From Symbiodinium natans (Eukaryota > Sar > Dinophyceae > Suessiales > Symbiodiniaceae), in contig CAJNDS010000191.1 of the NCBI GenBank assembly GCA_905221605.1, positions 298,501 to 362,500 on the forward strand: a stretch of DNA of 64,000 nucleotides, given 5' to 3'. Both the position numbers and the translations under genes were made by a program. This document shows, one piece after another, positions 53,931 through 64,000 of this stretch (the first letter of the stretch is position 1; each line of letters starts with the position of its first letter). The notes under the pieces were generated by a model. The model did not search any database. It had not been told where the DNA came from and saw nothing but the letters and a program-made list of their open reading frames with translations.

Positions 53931-56900
53931 AGCAAGGGGCCAGCTGATGCTATTGTGCGGCTCAGGCGCAGCAACGGGCCCAACTGATGCTCATGATGCT
54001 CGCCTTGTCGGGCCGCTCAGGCCAAGCAAGGGGCCAGCTGATGCTGCCGATGCTCGCTTTGTGCGGCTCAGGCGCAGCAAGGGGCCCAACTGATGCTGAT
54101 GATGCTCGCCTTGTCGGGCCGCTAGGCCCAGCAAGGGGCCAGCTGATGCTGCTGATGCTCGCTTTGTGCGGCTCAGGCGCAGCAAGGGGCCCAACTGATG
54201 ATGCTCATGATGCTCGCCTTTTCGGGCCGCTCAGGCCAAGCAAGGGGCCAGCTGATGCTGCCGATGCTCGCTTTGTGCGGCTCAGGCGCAGCAAGGGGCC
54301 CAACTGATGCTCATGATGCTCGCCTTGTCGGGCCGCTCAGGCCCAGAAAGGGGCCAGCTGATGCTGCTGATGCTCGCTTTGTGCGGCTCAGGCGCAGCAA
54401 GGGGCCCAACTGATGCTGATGATGCTCGCCTTGTCGGGCCGCTCAGGCCCAGCAAGGGGCCAGCTGATGCTGCTGATGCTCGCCTTGTCGGGCCGCTCAG
54501 GCCCAGCAAGGGGCCAGCTGATGATGCTTACCTTGTCGGGCCGCTCAGGCCCAGCAAGGGGCCAGCTGATGCTACTGATGCTCGCTTTGTGCGGCTCACG
54601 CGCAGCAAGGGGCCCAACTGATGCTGATGATGCTCGCCTTGTCGGGCCGCTCAGGCCCAGCAAGGGGCCAGCCAATGCTGTTGATGCTCGCTTTGTGCGG
54701 CTCAGGCGCAGCAAGGGGCCCAGCTGATGCTGATGATGCTCGCCTTGTCGGGCCGCTCAGGCCCAGCAAGGGGCCAGCTGATGCTGCTGATGCTCGCTTT
54801 GTGCGGCTCAGGCACAGCAAGGGGCCCAACTGATGCTCATGCTGCTCGCCTTGCTCAGGCCCAGCAAGGGGCCAGCTGATGCTGCTGATGCTCGCTTTGT
54901 GCGGCTCAGGCGCAGCAAGGGGCCCAACTGATGCTGATGATGCTCGCCTTGTCGGGCCGCTCAGGCTCAGCAAGGAGCCAGCTGATGCTGCTGATGCTCG
55001 CTTTGTGCGGCTCAGGCGCAGCAAGGGGCCCAACTGATGCTGATGATGCTCGCCTTGTCGGGCCGCTCAGGCCCAGCAAGGGGCCAGCTGATGCTGCTGA
55101 TGCTAGCTTTGTGCGGCTCAGGCGCAGCAAGGGGCCCAACTGATGCTCATGATGCTCGCCTTGTCGGGCCGAACAGGCCCAGCAAGGGGCCAGCTGATGC
55201 TGCTGATGCTCGATTTGTGCGGCTCAGGCGCAGCAAGGGGCCCAACTGATGCTCATGATGCTCGCCTTGTCGGGCCGCTCAGGCCCAGAAAGGGGCCAGC
55301 TAATGCTGCCGATGCTCGCTTTGTGCGGCTCAGGCGCAGCAAGGGGCCCAACTGATGCTGATGATGCTCGCATTGTCGGGCCGCTCAGGCCCAGAAAGGG
55401 GCCAGCTGATGCTGCCGATGCTAGCTTTTTTTGTGCGGCTCAGGCGCAGCAAGGGGCCCAACTGATGCTGATGATGCTCGCCTTGTCGGGCCGCTCAGGC
55501 CCAGCACAGGGCCAGCTGCTCGCTCTGTGCGGCTCAGGCGCAGCAAGGGGCCCAACTGATGCTGATGATGCTCGTCTTGTCGGGCCGCTCAGGCCCAGCT
55601 GATGCGGCGCAGCAAGGGGCCAACTGATGCTGATGACGCTCGTCTTGTTGGGCCGCACAGCCCCAGCAAGGGGCCAGCTGATGCTGCTGATGCTCGCTCT
55701 GTGCGGTTCAGGCGCAGCAAGGGGCCCAACTGATGCTCATGCTGCTCGCCTTGTCGGGCCGCTCAGGCCCAGAAAGGGGCCAGCAAATGCTGCCGATGCT
55801 CGCTTTGCGCGGCTCAGGCGCAGCAAGGGGCCCAACTGATGCTGATGATGCTCGCCTTGTCGGGCCGCTCAGGCCCAGCAAGGGGCCAGCTGATGCTGCC
55901 GATGCTCGCTTTGTGCGCTTTGTGCGGCTCAGGCGCAGCAAGGGGCCCAACTGATGCTCATGATGCTCGCCTTGTCGGGCCGCTCGGGCCCAGAAAGGGG
56001 CCAGTGATGCTGCTGATGCTCGCTTTGTGCGGCTCAGGCGCAGCAAGGGGCCCAACTGATGCTGATGATGCTCGCCTTGTCGGGCCGCTCAGGCCCAGCA
56101 AGGGGCCAGCTGATGCTGCTGATGCTCGCTTTGTGCGGCTCAGGCGCAAGGATGCTCGCCTCGTCGGGCCGCTCAGGCCCAGCAAATGCTCGCTCTGTGC
56201 GGCTCAGGCGCAGCAAGGGGCCCAACTGATGCTCATGCTGCTCGCCTTGTCGGGCCGCTCAGGCCCAGAAAGGGGCCAGCAGATGCTGCCGATGCTTTGT
56301 GCGGCTCAGGCGCAGCAAGGGGCCCAACTGATGCTGATGATGCTCGTCTTTTTGGGCCGCTCAGGCCCAGCAAGGGGCCAGCTGATGCTGCTGATGCTCG
56401 CTTTGTGCGGTGCTCGCCTTGTCGGGCCGCTCAGGCCCAGCAAGGGGCCCCAGCTGATGCTGCTGATGCTCGCTTTGTGCAGCTCAGGCGCAGCAACGGG
56501 CCCAACTGATGCTGATGATGCTCGTCTTTTTGGGCCGCTCAGGCCCAGCAAGGGGCCAGCTGATGCTGCTGATGCTCGCTTTGTGCGGCTCAGGCGCAGC
56601 AAGGGGCCCAACTGATGCTGATGATGCTCGCCTTGTCGGGCCGCTCAGGCCCAGCAAGGGGCCAGCTGATGCTGCTGATGCTCGCTTTGTGTGGCTCAGG
56701 CGCAGCAAGGGGCCCAACTGATGCTGATGATGCTCGCCTTGTCGGGCCGCTCAAGGCCCAGCAAGGGGCCAGCTGATGCTGCTGATGCTCGCTTTGTGCG
56801 GCTCAGGCGCAGCAAGGGGCCCAACTGATGCTGATCTGATGCTCGCTTTGTGCGGCTCAGGCCCAGCAAGGGGCCCCAACTGATGCTGATGATGCTCGCC

Positions 56901-57793
56901 TTGTCGGGCCGCTCAGGCCCAGCAAGGGGCCAGCTGATGCTGCTGATGCTCGCTTTGTGCGGCTCAGGCGCAGCAAGGGGCCCAACTGATGCTGATGATG
57001 CTCGCCTTGTCGGGCCGCTCAGGCCCAGCAAGGGGCCAGCTGATGCTGCTGATGCTCGCTTTGTGCGGCTCAGGCGCAGCAAGGGGCCCAACTGATGCTG
57101 ATGATGCTCGCCTTGTCGGGCCGCTCAGGCCCAGCAAGGGGCCAGCTGATGCTGCTGATGCTCGACTTGTGCGGCTCAGGCGCAGCAAGGGGCCCAACTG
57201 ATGCTGATGATGCTCGCCTTGTCGGGCCGCTCAGGCCCAGCAAGCGGGCCAGCTGATGCTGCTGATGCTCGCTTTGTGCGGCTCAGGCGCAGCAAGGGGC
57301 CCAACTGATGCTGATGATGCTCGCCTTGTCGGGCCGCTCAGGCCCAGCAAGGGGCCAGCTGATGCTGCTGATGCTCGCTTTGTGCGGCTCAGGCGCAGCA
57401 AGGGGCCCAACTGATGCTGATGATGCTTGCCTTGTCGGGCCGCTCAGGCCCAGCAAGGGGCCAGCTGATGCTGCTGATGCTCGACTTGTGCGGCTCAGGC
57501 GCAGCAAGGGGCCCAACTGATGCTGATGATGCTCGCCTTGTCGGGCCGCTCAGGCCCAGCAAGGGGCCAGCTGATGCTGCTGATGCTCGGTTTGTGCGGC
57601 TCAGGCGCAGCAAGGGGCCCAACTGATGCTGATGATGCTCGCCTTGTCGGCCGCAGGCCCAGCAAGGGGTGCTGATGCTGATGTGCAGGCGCAGCAGGGG
57701 CCCAACTGATGCTGCTGATGCTCGCTTGTTGGCAAGCACTGATGCTGCAATTTTGTGCGGCTCAGGCGCAGCAAGGGGCCACTGATGCTGATG
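53931..57793. repeat. 106-bp dimeric satellite, about 36 copies
   Basis: Each unit has two related halves. The 55-bp half starts GGGGCCCAACTGATGCTGAT and contains CTTGTCGGGCCGCTCAGGCC. The 51-bp half starts GGGGCCAGCTGATGCTGCTG and contains TTTGTGCGGCTCAGGCGCAG. The halves descend from one ~53-bp monomer. The period is not a multiple of three, and every unit brings stops, so the many short Ala/Arg/Gly-rich frames are artefacts. Several copies lack part of a half (54,850, 55,510-55,610, 56,150-56,190, 56,400), and both ends decay (57,640-57,790). Confidence 0.98.
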
Positions 57794-58370
57794 CCCTAAA
57801 CCCCTAAACCCCAAACTCTGCAATCTCCATCTTTACCCCCCCCCCCCCCCCGGCAGTCCGACCAGTCACGACGCTGGGGATCCTGCAGCTCGTGGGCTTT
57901 TTGGGATGCTCAAGGACTTCCGAGAAGTTCTAAACCCTGAACCCTAAACCCGAAGCCCCGAAACCCGAAACCCTAAGCCCTAGGCCCTGAACCCTGCTCT
58001 TCGCCCGAAGGAGTCCCAGGAAGCACAAAGTCGAGGCTCTCCCTGAGACCGGCTCGCTGTCTCCAATGGAAGGCTCGGCACCCACTACAGCAGGAATTTC
58101 TATGAGAGGCTACCTGCAGATTATTACATATCATATGCCTATTACGATATTTTAAAGTATTTTTTGTACAAAATACTATTGTACATCAGTATAAACATTT
58201 TTGACATATTCATAGATTCAACCCTAAGCCTAAACCCAAGACAATTCCCCTTCGATTCGTAATTGGTTTCCTCCTTGGCTTGCCGCTGCTTCTCCAACTC
58301 AGACGGCTTGAGAGGCCTGAGGCCGCAACATGGAGTCCCCACCCTAAACCCTAACCTCTCTTACTACATA
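57794..58370. other. No gene recognised
   Basis: A C run near 57,834-57,852, CCCTAAA-like scraps and an AT-rich inverted patch around 58,145-58,190. Confidence 0.5.
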
Positions 58371-58458
58371 TATGTATATTGTATATATATATATATGTAT
58401 ATATATATGTATATATATGTATATATATATATGTATATATATATGTATATATACATAT
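58371..58458. repeat. TATATGTA microsatellite
   Basis: About 90 bp of TA/TG alternation. Confidence 0.95.
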
Positions 58459-58465
58459 CTAAACC

Positions 58466-58795
58466 CTAATGGGCCGGGTTCGTCGGCATAGGCCCAAGCC
58501 TTCGTGGGCATAGGCACAACCTTCGTGGGCATAGGCACGCTGTGCCTATGCCCAAAGTTTGTGCCTGTGCCCACGAATGGGCACAAACCTTCGTGGCACA
58601 GGCACAAACCTTCGTGGGCACAGGCACGGCGTGCCGATGCCCACGAAGGTTTGTGCCTAAAATCTGTGCCCGGCAGCCCATTTAGGCACAAACCTTCGTG
58701 GCCATAGGCACAAACGTTCGTGGGCATAGGCCCAAACGTTCGTGGGCACAGGCACAAACGTGGGCACAGGCACAAACCTTCGTGGGCTTAGGCCG
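58466..58795. repeat. 22-bp repeat array with internal inversions
   Basis: The unit is GGCACAAACCTTCGTGGGCA plus two bases, present about 14 times in both orientations. Orientation switches form palindromes: perfect 12-bp arms at 58,527-58,538 and 58,542-58,553, and 27-bp arms with two mismatches at 58,601-58,627 and 58,631-58,657. Open frames on both strands are by-products. Confidence 0.93.
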
Positions 58796-61107
58796 AACTT
58801 TGCCCGCCCCCACCCAGCCCCCCCCCCCTAAACCCCCTCCCCTACCCCCCCACACTTCACACCATCTTCGAATGTTCAGGCGGGTTTTGTGGTATACTTT
58901 GAGGCTCAAGGCGTAGGGTTGAAGATGCAATTTGTATGGTCCTAGTGCTGTGGGATTCTCTGGGTGGGTGGGTACTTCGCCATCACACAATGAAAAAGCT
59001 CGACTAGACCCTAAACCAGGTACCTTGGACCCCTATAATCCTTGACAGAGACCGCGTATCGTCCATCCGGGAGCCCTGGAGGTTTTTAAGGGTTCTTATG
59101 AGGGTTACATTAAATTAGGGCTACTACTCTATCAGGGGCTTTTAGGGCCCCTCTTTGGAGGGAAGTCGAGGCCCAACGCTTAACATTGGACACCGTCTCA
59201 TCTGGGGGCCCCGGACTCTGCAGGAGGCGGCCGCTCCGAGGGGAAGCACACCCACCCTGGGTACCGAAGGCTCATGCGCCAGGGGTTTGGGGTTTGGGGT
59301 TTAGGGTTTAGGAGTGGTTGAGGGTTTAGCGGTTTAGGGTCTAGGGCTTATCGGGGTTTTAGGGTTTTGGGGTTTAGGTTTATGAACCCTTAACACTTGG
59401 TTTTTTGCCTCTCGCGGGTCTACATACAAATAGGCATTCAAAGTGTGTGTGCGTGTGTATAATTTGTATATTATGTAATGTAGGCTCCCGTGTTGCTTTT
59501 TTGTGGGGAAAAAGGGGGTGGTTTGGCACTTTTGCCTACCAACGTTGAAGCCAAGAACAGCTTGGCAGCTTGGGGCTGCTTGCTGTGTGGACTTTCCTTG
59601 GAATAGGTCAGATCGACGTCTTTGCTGGCATCAGTAGAGGCCGCGTGTTCTAGTCGCATGCCAATGGACACCACTTTCAAGCAAACCCGAACACAACTCA
59701 AACCCTTTTCAACCTGAGCCGGCTGTGCGCTTTATCGAGGGGACGTCTAACGAGCCGACTTTACTGACTGCAACAGACAGCGCCCTGTCGCTGATTTGAC
59801 CCGAAGGCCGAGAAGAATTTCTTCAAAGTACTCTGGGGCAGGGAGGCATATTTGGAGAACTTGTTGCAGTAGTTCATGCACATGGCAAGGAGCTGTCACT
59901 TAGCTGTGGCGGGGCCTTGCTTTCAAACAGCGCAGATCACCTGAACCTTGAAGGATAAATGCTCCCGACACAGGTCTACGCACGTTGAGGCCTAGATAGA
60001 CGCATGCAGCAGTAAAGGTCGCTCAACAACGCAGTGGCACATCAGCGGCCCAGCACGAACACAACGCAGGCCATCCGGTCTACACATTGTTTAGGGTTGA
60101 AAAAAGCCCGGCAGATCACCTATCTCGTCCAGCAAGGTAGTTGGAGTCCGCCCTCTCAGGGTTTAGGGTTTATCTGAGCCCAGGACATCCCAACCAAAAC
60201 ATGGAAAACCTGAGACCCACATGTCAAGATTTCTTCAGGTTTGAGGAGCTCAGGAGTTGTGACAGGGGAAGCAAACCAGTGAGCCTCGAGTCTTCAAACG
60301 TGCTTTGCCGCGGCAACCCATAACCAGGAGATGAAACCTTAGGATCTTGAGCGTTAGGGTTAAGTTGAGGATTTTGAGTGTGAGGTTCCCCATCTCCCTC
60401 AAACCCCCTCACCCACGATGCTGATAAGTTAATTTCTGTGACCTCTAGTGATCAAAGTTCTGGGCTTTCCCAGTTGTGCTCGCCGAAACCGGTGAGGGTC
60501 CACTGGATGTGAAAAGCCCTCCGCCCAAGCTTGTCGAGGATGGGCGTGACGCGGTTAATTTGAATGCTGGGGCGCGGAAGGGAGTCGAGAATTCTGCCGG
60601 AGCATCAAGTGCTACCTACAAGCAGCAAACAACGCAGTGGACCCTGATGGACACTGCACTCCTTCCTGCTTCAAAATAGCAAAGCTGGCACTTCGAGTTC
60701 CGTCCGTGTCCTAGCTGTCCTAGCTTCCTAGATTCCGCCTCTACGGATAAACAAGTTGTGTGTGTGGCTAGTTTAAAGCCCATGAAGACATTTCCGAGAA
60801 AATTGGAGACCACAGAGTGGGAGGTTGCCGGTTTAAAGACTTCGAGACGCTAGTAATAGAACTACTTATCAATCACAGTGAGAAGTGCTACGCAACAGTA
60901 AGAAGAACCAGAAAACCATGATGCTCTGCGGCATGTATGAAAGGCTGTAAAGAAAAACAAGCAATAGCAAAACTCACCACACTAGCGTTCTAAAAAATGT
61001 CTTAAGAACAGCAACAATAGCAATAAGAACAATACCAGAAAAAAGAAAATGAGCATGCCCTGGGAATGAGAATGCCCTAAACCCTACAGCAAACGCCCCC
61101 AAACCCA
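58796..61107. other. No gene recognised; one weak exon candidate
   Basis: Telomere-like text at 59,280-59,380 and a short TG run near 59,444. On the plus strand a frame at about 60,474-60,679 follows TTTCCCAG, a possible 3' splice site, and reads protein-like residues such as GPLDVKSPPPKLVEDGRDAV up to a stop. It matches no family I know and is not called as a gene. Confidence 0.4.
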
Positions 61108-61124
61108 GTTTAAAACAAAAAAAA

Positions 61125-61166
<42 letters not shown>
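61108..61166. repeat. Poly-A tract
   Basis: About 55 A residues with a few C interruptions at the start, between CCCTAAA-like tracts. Confidence 0.95.
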
Positions 61167-61167
<1 letters not shown>

Positions 61168-61972
61168 AACACCCTAAACCCCTAACCCCTGAACCCTAAA
61201 CCTTAAACCCTTAGCCCCTAAACCCTGAACACCTGAGGCCACTGAGAACTAGATGCTCTTTGCCAGTTCAGGCCTCCCTCCTCATGCGGCCGTGGCAGAC
61301 TCTGCGGAGGGGTTTGGGTTCTTTTTTTTGGTTGGGGTTGTGCCATGCAGGTGGTTTAGGGTTTAGGGTTTGGTGGGATACAATAGGGCTGAGTGGGCTG
61401 TGGGGAGGAGTGGGGGAAGGTATTGGGGTCCCTCAACCATAAACCCTGGAAACTGAAGGAAAGTCTACCTTGCCCTATTGGTTTGAGGGCTTAGGGGTTC
61501 AATGATCTGATGAATTGCCAAGGCACTCGTATGTTCAGCGAAGATCACCAAGTCAGGCGATGTTCTACGCTTACCGGAACAACGTTGACCCATCATCACC
61601 TAGCCTATGGTGAGCCGCTCGTAAGAACCTATATAGCAGGCCCCAAACTGAGACTCGCCGTTTCCCGAAGTCGCTGAGCCCCTACGGGTTGAGGTATTTT
61701 GGATTTCTGTGAGCTTACCCACTCCTCCGCAGGGTCAAGAAAGTAGACCCTTCTTTGAGTCAGCAAGTGACTCGGCCAGGTAATATCGACAAAAGGCCTG
61801 TGACATCTCTACAAGGGAGGGAGCTGTGCCGACGTACTGAGCACGCACTCTGCAACCCTCCACAGGGACTTTCAGAAAATGTTTTCGCTGGGAGTTTCGG
61901 CTGGCTCGGCAAAATGGGGTAGTGGGCGAGGCTTAAGATCAGTAGCTTCCAGACTCAGGACCTACACACACC
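61167..61972. other. No gene recognised
   Basis: Telomere-like scraps at 61,170-61,230 and 61,350-61,370, then unique text. Confidence 0.5.
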
Positions 61973-62062
61973 TAAGCTCCCCTTAGAACCTCACTAAAAC
62001 CAATATGTTTAACATCCTCTTGGGTTTTGTATGAACAAAAAATCATTCCCACGGGGGATATA
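61973..62062. repeat. Family B element, copy 3
   Basis: TAAGCTCCCCTTAGAACCTC, ATCCTCTTGGGTTTTGTATG, then CACGGGGGATATA. The order matches copies 1 and 2. Confidence 0.75.
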
Positions 62063-64000
62063 GACATACGCTCATGCCTGAAAGCTGCGGGGCATCCACA
62101 AGCCCAACACGGAACAAACACGCAATGAGGCTAAAATGTATGTGCCATGTGGCATGCCATGCACACACGCACATCTTGTAGCCAATGCTCATCTGCCACT
62201 TTCAAGCCCCTAGTCCAGACACCTAAACCCTCAAGGTTCAGATCACACCCACCGCCTTTTCACACTTTGCAGGGCTTTTAGGGTTTAGATTAGATGATGA
62301 GAGGTGCTACAAAAGGTGCTATATGGCATTCTGACGCCTGAGAGCACTTCATTCCAAACCCCGAATAACCCGAAGCCAATACTCGAATTGCAAGGACCTC
62401 TTAACCTGGATTGGCAACTTGGTTCGAGCGCTTCCACTCCCGCACTGCCTTCAAATAAACAAGACCGGCGGCGCGCAATCCGCAGGCAAAGGCTAAAGGC
62501 GCTTGGAACCCACCATGTGGGGGCTGTTCTATATGGCCCTGCGGACCCGCTTTCAACAAGACGTACAAAGAAGGCCCTAATTTAGAACAATCCCCATCAA
62601 GGGCGGAAGCAGCATGAAGGCTTATTTTCTGTTTGGGCACTCAATGCCAGGAGCACCTGACTCTTGAAAACATTTAAAGTTCCAACACCACAAACTAGAA
62701 TGGGATGATAGTACACTACTTGCGTGACCAGTTTCGCAGGGGAGCTGAAGGCGATAACCCTTCGGGGCTCTACCACAAAAAAAAGGGTTGTGTGCGCGAC
62801 AACTCGACCGTGAGCCCCTGCCTGGGAAGTCTGCTGCTATCCGACTACGATGCCCAACAAGCGTGCCAGGACAAGGAGCCAAGAGCCGCCCCTACTGTAC
62901 GGGGCAAAAGCAGGATGGCTCCTTGATTCAAGGCAAAAACTCTTGGACGTCCTTCGCTCTTCGTTTCTACTAGCCTGCTGCCCTTAGGACATCGGGGAAG
63001 GCATACCAAGCCCCTAAACCCTAAACCCTAAACCCGAAACCCTAAGCCCCTAAGCCCTAAGCCCTAAACCCTAAACCCTAGCCCTAAACCCTAAACTCAG
63101 TGGGTTGGATGGGCTCAGAGGCTTGGGGGATGTGGATTCCCGGCCTCCCAGAACCTTCGTGAAGCATCGGGGAAGGCACAGCAAGCCCCTAAACCCTAAA
63201 CCCTATGCCTACACCATACACTTTGAACACTGCCCACGGCAGCAGGCTCTCCACGCGGCCGGGCTCTTGTGCAAGGGGTATTAGGGTTTTAGAAACAGCC
63301 ACTCACAAGAGAAAAAGGCTTCGCATTCTCATGTGGGGGGTTTCCGACTTCTTGGGGTCCTTCTTGAAAGGGGATCCCAGTATTTGGGGGGGCTGTAGTC
63401 AAACCTCAGCACGGCCACCGAGACTCAAGTCTCGGTCTGTCGGAGGACGCCTCTCAGGCAGGGGTTCCTCTGACGACATACCTCACAACCCTGGGCGCTT
63501 CTGGCTTGTGAACTTGTAAAACCGTAAAGGCATTAACTTTGGTGTATATGGGCTGATAAGGCATACATCTTCAACCCCTTTGTATCAGGCGTAATCTCGC
63601 CGCCCTTTTTGAACCCAGGTTCGGACCAGCTGTGGCGAGACCTAAACCCTAAACCCCAAACCGCAGTTTGCCAGGATGAACCTCTGCAAAGGCGAGAGTC
63701 TCTCTTTGATTGAGGGCGAAGCCACTACCCATAGTTGTAAATCGAACCCTGTCACGACACAAGGTCTGCACTAGGGCCAGTTGACACTTGAAGTTTCCAC
63801 ATGCCTGTGTCCATATAGACATGTAGATGTCAATGTAACAAACTCTTGCAGATCTCTGGCAAATGATGCTTCGAACCCCTGCTCAGAATGATGGAGGCGG
63901 AGAGAACGTGAAAACAATAGCGTAGCCATGCCACCAAAGAATAGCCTCTTGCTCCCTTGAGCGCTATCCTGATTCCGGCCCGAATGAGCGCTCCTCAACT
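62063..64000. other. No gene recognised
   Basis: Telomere-like arrays at 63,014-63,095 and 63,187-63,203. A family H-like scrap (TTTCCGACTTCTTGGGGTCC, GGGGATCCCAGTATTTGGGG) lies at 63,339-63,390. Frames of up to 104 codons lack domains. Confidence 0.5.

Noticed and set aside
53987-57823. Dozens of Ala/Arg/Gly-rich frames of 70-258 codons
   Set aside because: They follow the 106-bp satellite, whose period shifts frame every unit, and all end at the same repeat-borne stop.

Overview
The window looks like a gene-poor stretch of a dinoflagellate nuclear genome, most likely Symbiodiniaceae or a close relative. The reasons are hundreds of scattered copies of the heptamer TTTAGGG/CCCTAAA, many C or G homopolymer runs, short inverted-repeat elements, abundant microsatellites and satellites, and one Ty1/Copia polyprotein of the kind common in dinoflagellate genomes. 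Plants and some green algae share this telomere heptamer, so the polyprotein carries most of the taxonomic weight. I found no host protein-coding gene, rRNA, tRNA or spliced-leader RNA that I can support. Introns and exons of host genes cannot be resolved by eye, so small exons may be missed.

Layout. 1-40.6 kb is a mosaic of 0.3-2 kb unique-looking segments separated by interstitial telomere-like tracts in both orientations. It is dotted with ~90-110 bp inverted-repeat elements, called here families A, B, C and H. It also holds a tandem ~120 bp GC-hairpin repeat with a TTTC/poly-A tail (1.9-2.6 kb), a diverged ~0.45 kb duplication (5.6-6.7 kb), an AGT-type microsatellite (10.5-11 kb) and a TG-rich tract (29.6-30.3 kb).

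40,629-50,372 looks like one large insertion. Its ends carry inverted A/T-rich GATCA/GCATCA repeats, and it is flanked by a 10-bp direct repeat, ATATCGGGCG. Nested inside it, in AT-rich microsatellite, is a minus-strand Copia LTR retrotransposon (41,888-49,181) with almost identical ~205 bp LTRs. Its primer-binding site resembles that of Drosophila copia (anticodon arm of initiator tRNA-Met), and it has a polypurine tract. It has three large reading frames in three different frames: a gag N-terminal part; integrase plus an extra domain; and reverse transcriptase-RNase H plus a 372-residue tail with one membrane segment. The extra domain, between integrase and reverse transcriptase, has the residues of a 2-oxoglutarate/Fe(II) dioxygenase, and its motif spelling resembles TET/JBP thymine/cytosine oxygenases. 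Dinoflagellate DNA is known to contain 5-hydroxymethyluracil, so this is the most interesting candidate in the window.

50.4-64 kb returns to the mosaic. It holds a ~3.9 kb dimeric 106-bp satellite (53.9-57.8 kb), a 22-bp repeat array with internal inversions and palindromes (58.5-58.8 kb), and further copies of families A and B. Apart from the retrotransposon the window appears to be repeat-driven, non-coding DNA.
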